DNA of 29,722 nucleotides from positions 1 through 29,722 of the forward strand of contig CAJGCU010000017.1 of the NCBI GenBank assembly GCA_904501945.1, given 5' to 3'. This document shows positions 16,076 to 22,515 of this stretch, one piece after another. Made by a program: the position numbers and the translations under genes. Under the pieces are notes generated by a model. The model was given only the letters and a program-made list of their open reading frames with translations. It was not told where the DNA came from and did no database searches. How positions within the stretch are numbered: the stretch's first letter is position 1; every line of letters starts with the position of its first letter. This DNA comes from an uncultured Bacteroidaceae bacterium (lineage in GTDB: Bacteria > Bacteroidota > Bacteroidia > Bacteroidales > Bacteroidaceae).

Positions 16076-16794
16076 AAGCAATGAGGATAAAACATGCCAT
16101 ATTATATACCATTTGTTTTCTCGCTTCGTTTCATGTTGCGGCTCAGGTGGGTGAACATCGTAATGACTTGTCTATAGGTGTTACGGGTGGATACACCATG
16201 AATAAAATGGATTTCATGCCCAAGATTAAGCAGTCGATGAAAGGTTCACCAATGGTAGGTGTAGCAGCACGTTATATTTGCGAGAAATATTTCACAACGA
16301 TTTGTGGAGTGGCGATGGAGCTGCAATATACTAATTTAGGATGGAATGAGCTTATTGAAGATGGTTCTGGAAACACCTACAAACGTGATTTGCATTTTGT
16401 CCAGATGCCAATTTTGATGCAGATGGGCTGGGGCCGTGAACGTCGTGGGTTCAAGTTTATTTTTGAAGCAGGTCCACAATTAGGACTTTATCTGTCTGGT
16501 AAAGAATATATGGGAGGAGAATGGAATACATCTGCTCGTCCCAATGGTGTTGTCTATCAATACGGAAAAGAACCTGATAATAAGGTTGATTATGGAATAG
16601 CCGCAGGTCTTGGCCTGGAATTCTCTTCTTCTATTGGGCATATTCTTTTGCAGGGCCGATATTATTTTGGATTAGGTGATATCTATGATAACAGCAAGCG
16701 TGGAGACTTTGGGCGTTCTGCCAATCAGACTGTTATGGTCAAGATGACTTATCTCTTTGATCTTGTTCGCACCAAAGGCGATAATATTAAATAA
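16072..16794 (+). CDS. PorT-family outer-membrane beta-barrel protein
   Basis: This 240-aa protein has a signal peptide ending near HVAAQ (25) and then alternating amphipathic strands rich in Gly and aromatic residues (GVTGGYTM, GLYLSGKEY, GIAAGLGLEF, LLQGRYYFGLGD). The pattern and size fit the PorT / OMP_b-brl_2 group of 8-stranded barrels. It is translationally coupled to the LysM gene by an ATGA overlap, so the two products may act together at the outer membrane and cell wall. True PorT belongs to the type IX secretion system, but this family has many paralogs and assignment to that role is not possible here. A bidirectional terminator lies downstream at 17049-17098. Confidence 0.8.
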   Translation: MKAMRIKHAILYTICFLASFHVAAQVGEHRNDLSIGVTGGYTMNKMDFMPKIKQSMKGSPMVGVAARYICEKYFTTICGVAMELQYTNLGWNELIEDGSGNTYKRDLHFVQMPILMQMGWGRERRGFKFIFEAGPQLGLYLSGKEYMGGEWNTSARPNGVVYQYGKEPDNKVDYGIAAGLGLEFSSSIGHILLQGRYYFGLGDIYDNSKRGDFGRSANQTVMVKMTYLFDLVRTKGDNIK

Positions 16795-16885
16795 ATTGAA
16801 ATTTGTTGGCGGGTGTGTCATAGGTCTGTGATGAGGTATGTCATAGAATGAATGTTCATTTTATGTAGAGTGTGATTCATACAAA

Positions 16886-16912
16886 AAATTGCTTATCTCA
16901 CGACAAGCAATC
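16886..16912. other. hairpin ahead of an orphan leader-like stretch
   Basis: ATTGCTT (16888-16894) and AAGCAAT (16905-16911) form a 7-bp stem with a 10-base loop. Read on the minus strand it is followed by a T6 run, so it could be a second terminator for the minus-strand barrel gene. Read on the plus strand it precedes a leader-like stretch and a short ORF. Confidence 0.45.
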
Positions 16913-17028
16913 TTTACTAACCTTAAAATAAATCTAATACCATGAAAAACACGTTGCAAATTTACTGCATTTTGTTTGAATATCCAATAAAAAACAGTAA
17001 CAACATCTTTTTATTTAGGAATATTTAA
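16913..17028 (+). other. orphan leader-like stretch with a 28-codon ORF
   Basis: A purine/pyrimidine pattern typical of Bacteroidetes leaders (ACTAACCTTAAAA, then CTAATACC) leads directly into ATG at 16942. The ORF begins MKNTLQIYC and stops after 28 codons at 17026-17028. It has no recognisable product and could be the stub of a lost gene or a short regulatory ORF. The rest of the gene-free stretch 16795-17147 holds only the hairpins listed here and a repeated GTCATAG near 16816-16845. Confidence 0.25.
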
Positions 17029-17048
17029 CTTTTTGTATGGTTACATAT

Positions 17049-17098
17049 AAAAAGGCAGGAGGTTTTCTTTGTTTTGAAGAGTATCTCTTGCCTTTTTT
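17049..17098. terminator. bidirectional terminator between convergent operons
   Basis: The arms 17049-17061 and 17085-17097 pair over about 13 bases, including AAAAAGGCA / TGCCTTTTT. The stem is flanked by A and T runs, so it has a T tail on both strands. It separates the plus-strand barrel gene from the minus-strand gene ending at 17148. Confidence 0.75.
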
Positions 17099-17147
17099 AT
17101 ATATTGAATTTGATTTTGTTCGTTGATAATACGAAAGGAGGAATATG

Positions 17148-20084
17148 TTAGAATCGGCCGCCTCCTCCGCCAAAACCTCCACCGAAGTTTCCTCCTCCGC
17201 CACGGGGAGCTCCGCCTTCACCGCGACCGCCACCAAAGTCTGGGCGCATATTTATAAATCCACGTGTTTCTCGTAGGTTTTGGCGTGCTTCTCTTGTTCC
17301 GAATAGGTTGAAACGCCAGATGAAATGTACCATTACATAACTATAGATGCTGTTTGTTTCACGGTCTTGTCGTGAGTAGGCTGTAATAGTTCGGCTGATG
17401 TTGCTGCGCCTGTTCAAGATATCATATGCCTGCAGTGATATGGTAGCCTGTTTCTTGTAAAGGAAACGGTAACTGATCTGAGCATTCCAAATGAGTTCGT
17501 TGGTGTTCATGTTAGCAGAGGAGTATCCTCGGCGTGAACTCATATTGATGTCAGTAGAGAAACCGAAGCCGTTTTCGAAGTTTCCTGTTGATGAAAGTCC
17601 ATAGTTGAAATTGAACGTGCTTTGGTTGCTGGCTTCCACCAATTCACTGTTTGTCTTTGACCAGTTGATGTTTCCGTTGGCTCTGATGTCGAAATTATTC
17701 AGACGTAATGTGAGACTGATGCGTTCTCCTAAGTTCGTGCGTTTTACGTTATTCTTGATTGTTTCGCGATTTTGGTAAATGTAGCTGGCTTGGTTGTTGA
17801 ATGACCCACTTGTACTGGTATTCAGGCTCAGTATATTGCCTAAAGGCGTGTTAAATCCGATTTCTCCCGAAACGCTCCAGTTTCCGTTGATGTTTTCAGG
17901 TCGTGTCCTTTGTCCACCAGTTTCTGCATTGTATTCAGTTCGGTTTGCGATGCTGTTCTGTGTGGTATTGTAGGATAATCTTCCTACTAGTGACTGCCTG
18001 GTCAGTTCGAAATAATTGTTATAGTCAAGTCCGATGTTGTGAGTGAATGATGGTTTCAGATTTGGATTACCTTCTCGGATGTTGAGCGGGTTGCTGTTAT
18101 CGGTCAGATTGAAAAGGTCTGTCATTTCTGGCTGACTGGAGTTGCCACGATAGGTCAAGCGCAACGTGTGCTGTCTGGTGAATCTGAAACGTGCATTCAA
18201 TGTTGGCGAGATGCGTGAAATGTCTCGGCTGGCAATGGTGTCAAGTCCCTGATACTGGTATATCATCTTTTGGTTTTGCTGCTCAAGGCGGAATCCTGCG
18301 CTGAGGTTCAGAAACTCTGTGGTATAGCGCATGGTGGCATCAATGTTGTGTGTTTTATTGATGTTGTCTGTGTAGCGCGAGAGGGAGTCGCTGAGAAATT
18401 CGAAGTAATTGGGTGCTAACATACCGTATTGGCCATAGTTGTCCCATAATTCTTGTCCGATAGAGTCTACTTTGGCAAAGTCGTAAGTCTGTCCGTCGGA
18501 GTGGCGCTTGGAGTAGTTGTAGCTGTAGTTTATCTGTGCAAACAGATTGCGGAGTATTGGCTCCGAGTATGACAGGCTGATACTGTAGTTCTTGTTGCTG
18601 GACGGGTTGTTGCGATGACGGTAAGTGAGGTCTGTTGAGTCATTGCGCTGGTGGTAGATGACATTTGACCAGTTGAAGTTCTTGCTTTCATCCTCACTGA
18701 TGGTACCATTGAGGCGCAAGGTAATGTTGCGTCCGTTGCTGCCTGTCACGGCACTGGGACCGAACCATGGGCCACCGCCTAAACGACGGTTGAGCATCAG
18801 GCTTCCGCTCAGGTTGTAGTTTTCTCCTTCTGTCCAGTTCTTAGAGGCATTTTCGTTGATTTTTATTCTCTTGTTGATGTCTGCTATCTGTGAGAGCGGA
18901 TCAGTAATGCCGTTCTGGTAAGGATCGTCGTTGAACGTGGCGGACGCATTGCTGGAGGTACTGTTGGAGTTTCCGCCTGAAATTCTTGGCTGGAACAATA
19001 GGGTAGTTAGGGAGTCTATTGTCCATTCTACTCTGAAATCACTACTCAGGTTTTTGTTTTTGTTGGTGTTTGTATTACGGCTGTTGCTGAATGAAGCACT
19101 GGTTGATATGAAGTTCTGTGTGCTGCTGTAGGTACGGGAGTCTGTTTTGTTGTAGTTGTACTGGATGTTTCCTCCGAAGTCAATATTTTCCTTGTCGAAA
19201 ACAAGACGTCCACCTATTTGTCTATTGGTTGCGTTTCCATTGCTGCCTGTGTTGTTGCCTGAGCCGAGGACGTTTGATTGGAATGTGTCGCTGAAGCGAT
19301 TCAACATGGCGCGTCCAGAATATCTTTCTTCTGTTCCGTATGCTGCATCGATATTTCCAAACCATCCTTGCTGGAATCCCTTCTTGATGGTCAGGTCAAG
19401 TACAGTTTCTTCTTCTCCGTCGTCAATGCCTGTGATGCGGCTGAAGTCAGACTGTTTGTCGTATGTCTTCACCTTGTCAACAATTTCGGCTGGCAGGTTT
19501 TTCATTGACATGTTCTGATCGTTTCCGAAGAATTCTTTTCCTCCAACAAGAATTTTTCTTACAGTTTTTCCGTTCACCTTTATGGTGCCGTCTGTTATCT
19601 CTACGCCTGGCAGCTTTTTGATAAGGTCTTCCAATACACTTCCTTCTGGAACTTTGAATGCATCGGCATTGAAGATTAGGGTATCTTCTTTCATCTCGAC
19701 TTCCTTTATCTGTCCTGTGACAACTGCTTGGTTGAGTTCTATGCTGCTGGGGACGAGCATGACTGTGCCGATGGTAAGCGTACCTTTGTTTTCGTCTTTC
19801 TTTACGGTTATTTGTCGTAGAAAGTCATGAAAGCCGATGTATGAGATTTTCACCACATAAGTTCCGTCTTTGACGTTTTTCAGGTTGAATGAACCGTCTT
19901 GTGCTGTTGCCACGCCTGTTACCATGCGTGTGGAATCTGCTGTCATCAGCATCACTGTGCTTCTCATGAGGGCATCTCCGTTCTCGCTGTCTACTACTTT
20001 TCCTTTTACTACGGATTGTGAAAAAGTGACTGCTGCTGTTAAAAAGAAGATGAATGTAAAAAAGGTTCTTCTAGAAATGAACAT
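17148..20084 (-). CDS. large TonB-receptor-like outer-membrane barrel with Gly-rich tail
   Basis: The 978-aa protein has a signal peptide (1-22, ending near VTFSQS) and a carboxypeptidase-regulatory-like domain (about 25-110: VVKGKVVDSENGDAL, DGTYVVKISYIGFHDF). A plug-like region follows (about 125-235: LEDLIKKLPGVEI, ILVGGKEFFGND). Then comes a long barrel full of Tyr/Asn-rich strands up to about 940, fitting the outer-membrane beta-barrel group OMP_b-brl_3. The last ~35 residues are almost only Gly with Arg, Pro and Phe, ending in F. No SusD partner gene is adjacent, so a glycan-uptake role is not supported. Similar proteins are usually listed as TonB-dependent receptors of unknown substrate. 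It lies between a bidirectional terminator and the tRNA terminator. Confidence 0.85.
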   Translation of the reverse strand: MFISRRTFFTFIFFLTAAVTFSQSVVKGKVVDSENGDALMRSTVMLMTADSTRMVTGVATAQDGSFNLKNVKDGTYVVKISYIGFHDFLRQITVKKDENKGTLTIGTVMLVPSSIELNQAVVTGQIKEVEMKEDTLIFNADAFKVPEGSVLEDLIKKLPGVEITDGTIKVNGKTVRKILVGGKEFFGNDQNMSMKNLPAEIVDKVKTYDKQSDFSRITGIDDGEEETVLDLTIKKGFQQGWFGNIDAAYGTEERYSGRAMLNRFSDTFQSNVLGSGNNTGSNGNATNRQIGGRLVFDKENIDFGGNIQYNYNKTDSRTYSSTQNFISTSASFSNSRNTNTNKNKNLSSDFRVEWTIDSLTTLLFQPRISGGNSNSTSSNASATFNDDPYQNGITDPLSQIADINKRIKINENASKNWTEGENYNLSGSLMLNRRLGGGPWFGPSAVTGSNGRNITLRLNGTISEDESKNFNWSNVIYHQRNDSTDLTYRHRNNPSSNKNYSISLSYSEPILRNLFAQINYSYNYSKRHSDGQTYDFAKVDSIGQELWDNYGQYGMLAPNYFEFLSDSLSRYTDNINKTHNIDATMRYTTEFLNLSAGFRLEQQNQKMIYQYQGLDTIASRDISRISPTLNARFRFTRQHTLRLTYRGNSSQPEMTDLFNLTDNSNPLNIREGNPNLKPSFTHNIGLDYNNYFELTRQSLVGRLSYNTTQNSIANRTEYNAETGGQRTRPENINGNWSVSGEIGFNTPLGNILSLNTSTSGSFNNQASYIYQNRETIKNNVKRTNLGERISLTLRLNNFDIRANGNINWSKTNSELVEASNQSTFNFNYGLSSTGNFENGFGFSTDINMSSRRGYSSANMNTNELIWNAQISYRFLYKKQATISLQAYDILNRRSNISRTITAYSRQDRETNSIYSYVMVHFIWRFNLFGTREARQNLRETRGFINMRPDFGGGRGEGGAPRGGGGNFGGGFGGGGGRF

Positions 20085-20160
20085 ATTAGTTAGTATTTTA
20101 TTTTTCTTTTATATGACATTTCTTGAAGTAAAAGGTTTAACCAGAATGTTACGAAATATA

Positions 20161-20192
20161 AAAAAAGAGAGTTTCGCTACAGAAACTCTCTT
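20161..20192 (-). terminator. terminator of the tRNA-Asp operon
   Basis: The arms 20165-20175 and 20182-20192 pair perfectly around a 6-base loop (GCTACA on the plus strand). On the minus strand the stem is followed by a T7 run. It directly follows the 3' end of the second tRNA. Confidence 0.85.
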
Positions 20193-20193
20193 G

Positions 20194-20267
20194 CGGTGCG
20201 TACGAGACTCGAACTCGTGACCCCATGCGTGACAGGCATGTATTCTAACCTACTGAACTAACGCACC
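20194..20267 (-). tRNA. tRNA-Asp (GTC), distal copy
   Basis: The 74-base gene folds as a full cloverleaf: acceptor GGTGCGT / ACGCACC with discriminator G, anticodon loop CTGTCAC giving GTC, and T arm with GTTCGAGTC. CCA is not encoded. It is identical to the copy at 20313-20386. Confidence 0.95.
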
Positions 20268-20312
20268 AGTTGTTACCTTTTCTTTATAGACCTGGATAAC
20301 TCTTGGTCTTTG

Positions 20313-20386
20313 CGGTGCGTACGAGACTCGAACTCGTGACCCCATGCGTGACAGGCATGTATTCTAACCTACTGAACTAACGCACC
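20313..20386 (-). tRNA. tRNA-Asp (GTC), promoter-proximal copy
   Basis: It has the same 74 bases as the neighbouring copy, with anticodon GTC and no encoded CCA. The copies are separated by 45 bases and share one promoter and one terminator. Confidence 0.95.
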
Positions 20387-20407
20387 AGTATTTTGCTTTT
20401 GCGAGTG

Positions 20408-20438
20408 CAAAGGTACAACTTTTTATGAAACCAGCAAA
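20408..20438 (-). promoter_or_regulatory. promoter of the tRNA-Asp pair
   Basis: On the minus strand TTTG (20435-20438), a 19-base spacer and TACCTTTG (20408-20415) match the Bacteroidetes consensus exactly. The first tRNA begins 22 bases downstream. Confidence 0.7.
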
Positions 20439-20540
20439 GGATTTTTCTATTTTTTTTATGCTAATTTCTAAAAAACTTTCTTTGCGTATGTTTTGAGCCT
20501 TGATGAGGTGTTTCTGATGCTTGTTTGTGCTGAAATATTA

Positions 20541-20600
20541 ATGTGAGTTCGACGAAACAGTTCTCTTTCTGTTGTTGCAATTTCTCATCGTCAAAAGCTT
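20541..20600. repeat. dispersed intergenic repeat, copy 2
   Basis: It shares GTTCGACGAAACAG (20547-20560), with 17 of the first 20 bases alike, and a following TTTCTCATCGTC part with the copy at 10921-10985. It is slightly shorter. Confidence 0.5.
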
Positions 20601-20633
20601 TCTTTCAAAACAAAGATTTATTCCCTGCGTGCT

Positions 20634-20709
20634 CACCGTGTGCATAACATAATTAACACCGTGTACGAAATATTTCAAACACGGTGTTAATTATGTTATG
20701 TAGGCGGTG
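20634..20709. repeat. 76-base imperfect palindrome
   Basis: Arms 20643-20664 and 20679-20700 are perfect 22-base inverted copies containing AATTAACACCGTGT. The centre GAAATATTTC (20667-20676) is itself palindromic, and outside a short mismatch CACCG (20634-20638) pairs with CGGTG (20705-20709). No T run flanks it. The gene-free stretch 20440-21065 holds this, the dispersed repeat and the tandem repeat; I see no ORF there. Confidence 0.85.
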
Positions 20710-20772
20710 TGAATAAAATGGCGTTCGTGGATGCCAGCTTAAGATTAGTATACTCATAAAAGGTGCTTGAAA

Positions 20773-20835
20773 TTCTGAAGCGGACAAATGCTTGGTACTG
20801 AAGCGAACAAATATCGGGTACTGAAGGGAATCTCC
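20773..20835. repeat. 23-bp tandem repeat, about 2.7 copies
   Basis: Units start at 20773, 20796 and 20819. The shared core is CTGAAGCGRACAAAT, and the third copy is partial and diverged (CTGAAGGGAA). Confidence 0.65.
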
Positions 20836-21068
20836 TTAGGTAAATAAAGCGAGCCCTCTTTCAAGTGTTTGTTTTCTTTGGGGAAAATTGTTTATTTTTG
20901 TTGCAATTGCGTGAGGCTTTCGTAAGTTTCTTGTTGTCAACGTCAGTTCAGTCCATTTATTATATATTTTTACGTCTGAATTGCGCTCTAGTATAAGATG
21001 GAACACTATTGGGTAACATCGTTCAAGTGGTTTTGAAAGTGTGAAATATGTCTATGAAAGTAATGTGA

Positions 21069-21102
21069 AAAAAGAAGGAACTGCTTGTAGTTCCTTCTTT
21101 TT
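21069..21102 (-). terminator. terminator of the C1 peptidase gene
   Basis: The arms 21069-21082 and 21089-21102 form a 14-bp stem (core AGAAGGAACT) with a 6-base loop. On the minus strand the stem ends in a T6 run. It begins 18 bases after the stop at 21120. Confidence 0.8.
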
Positions 21103-21119
21103 ATATATATGGGTGTTTT

Positions 21120-22307
21120 TTACTTGATGCCCAATTTCTTAGCAATCTTCTTTGGAATAGCATCCTTGTGAATGAGGATATTCATTGTCTTGTAGGCAAC
21201 GAATGCTTTGGATGCGTACCACACGCCGTTATATTTGTAGTTGGTGCCCCATGAGTTCTTCACCATGAAGTATTCTTTGCCGTTTTGGTCTTTGGCAATA
21301 CCGTAGATGAGCATGCCGTGGTCGTCGGTCGTTTCCCAGTTGTCGTAGGCTTCTTGCCGCATTTCTTGAGTTACAGTGATTTCAGGAAGTGGGCGTGCTG
21401 TGTAGGCTGCTCGGCTGCCTGTACCTGAAGTGCCGAACCAGCGAGCGTAGTCGGAACCATTCTCGTCCTTTACTTTCTTCAGGTCGGGATATACTGCGAT
21501 GCCGTCGCGTGAGAATCCGTTTTCTGTCACGTCGGAACCCCATGCAAAGGTGTATCCGTTTTTCACGCCGCTTTCCATTACTTCCATGAACTCGTCGAGT
21601 GGAAGGTTGTAAGAGAGGGCCCATCGCCAGTTATCCTGTACCTCGATGATAAATTGCTCATAGAAAGGATGATGTGTGAATGAGGTAAGGCTTACATAGT
21701 CGTCCATGTTGAGACCTGTAGAAGCCATGTATGATTGTGGGGTGTAAGTCTTGCCTTCGTAGGTGAATTCAGCAGGGCATTCGCCAAGATAGTTGTCGAG
21801 TGTGGAGTTGATGGACTTGAACCAGATTGGGGAAAGTTTTTTCTGATTTCCTTTGGCAATGGCTGAAACCTGTGGTTCAAGAATCGCGAAAAATTCGCTG
21901 AAGTTTGGCAGTGTGTCACCGTAGAGTGTGCCTGGTTCTGGCATGGCTGATTGAGGAATCATGCCATAGTGCTTCATGCAGTAAACGGCATCGTAGAAAG
22001 AGCCTCCTTGACTGAAGCTGATGTCGCCATGCAAACGTACTGATGCTTTGGCGCGGTCTTCGTATGTCTTGTGAGCGAGGTACATTTCTGAGAAATCCCA
22101 TTCTCCTTTGCCCATGCGAAGCAGTTCTGCCTCAAAAAATCCCAGTGAAGAGAATGCCCAGCAAGTGCCCGAATTGTTCTGATTTTTAGTTGATGTAATA
22201 GGATTTTCTTTCACGACAGTGAACTGAAATCCCTCTTCCTTGTTTTCTTGAGCAAACAGGGAAGTGCCAAGCGCGAAAAACGCTGTAATGATGAATGCTT
22301 TTTTCAT
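21120..22307 (-). CDS. secreted C1-family cysteine peptidase (bleomycin hydrolase-like)
   Basis: The 395-aa exported protein has a signal peptide (1-20, ending LFAQ). It carries the papain-type catalytic set in the order and spacing of the C1B (bleomycin hydrolase/aminopeptidase C) group: Q43 and C49 in NQNNSGTCWAFSS, H330 in DDHGMLIYG, and N351 in VKNSWG. The large insertion between the Cys and His parts is typical of that group. Unlike the cytosolic PepC enzymes, this one is exported, so it probably cleaves peptides in the periplasm or outside the cell. It is a single-gene unit with a consensus promoter (22362-22393) and a strong terminator. Confidence 0.9.
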   Translation of the reverse strand: MKKAFIITAFFALGTSLFAQENKEEGFQFTVVKENPITSTKNQNNSGTCWAFSSLGFFEAELLRMGKGEWDFSEMYLAHKTYEDRAKASVRLHGDISFSQGGSFYDAVYCMKHYGMIPQSAMPEPGTLYGDTLPNFSEFFAILEPQVSAIAKGNQKKLSPIWFKSINSTLDNYLGECPAEFTYEGKTYTPQSYMASTGLNMDDYVSLTSFTHHPFYEQFIIEVQDNWRWALSYNLPLDEFMEVMESGVKNGYTFAWGSDVTENGFSRDGIAVYPDLKKVKDENGSDYARWFGTSGTGSRAAYTARPLPEITVTQEMRQEAYDNWETTDDHGMLIYGIAKDQNGKEYFMVKNSWGTNYKYNGVWYASKAFVAYKTMNILIHKDAIPKKIAKKLGIK

Positions 22308-22361
22308 GAGTTATTAGTCAATAGAAATAAATATAGATTCCAAAAAGTAGTTTTTCATTTG

Positions 22362-22393
22362 CAAAGGTATTGTAAATTGATTGAAAAAACAAA
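22362..22393 (-). promoter_or_regulatory. promoter of the C1 peptidase gene
   Basis: On the minus strand TTTG (22390-22393), a 20-base spacer and TACCTTTG (22362-22369) match the consensus exactly. It leaves a leader of roughly 50 bases. Confidence 0.7.
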
Positions 22394-22453
22394 CTATTTG
22401 AAGATTTTCGTGCTTTTCTTATATATATAATAATGTGTAAAATGAAGAACAAG

Positions 22454-22486
22454 AAAAGGGGAGGCGTTTGTGGAACCTCCCCTTGA
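22454..22486 (-). terminator. terminator of rpsA
   Basis: AAGGGGAGG (22456-22464) and CCTCCCCTT (22476-22484) form a 9-bp GC-rich stem with an 11-base loop. On the minus strand it is followed by TTCTTGTTCTTC. It lies about 30 bases past the rpsA stop. Confidence 0.7.
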
Positions 22487-22515
22487 AAGTATGTGTGATG
22501 AGAAAAAGCATCAGA

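Noticed and set aside
17148..20084. SusC-type receptor of a polysaccharide utilisation locus
   Set aside because: No SusD gene is adjacent, and the nearest glycoside hydrolase (GH43) is more than 4 kb away in a different unit, so a PUL is not supported.
20194..20386. tRNA-Asp pair as an integration site
   Set aside because: Both copies are complete and identical, no integrase is adjacent, and they share one promoter and terminator; simple tandem duplication explains them.
20773..20835. possible CRISPR array
   Set aside because: The 23-base units are contiguous and diverged, with no unique spacers and no cas genes nearby.
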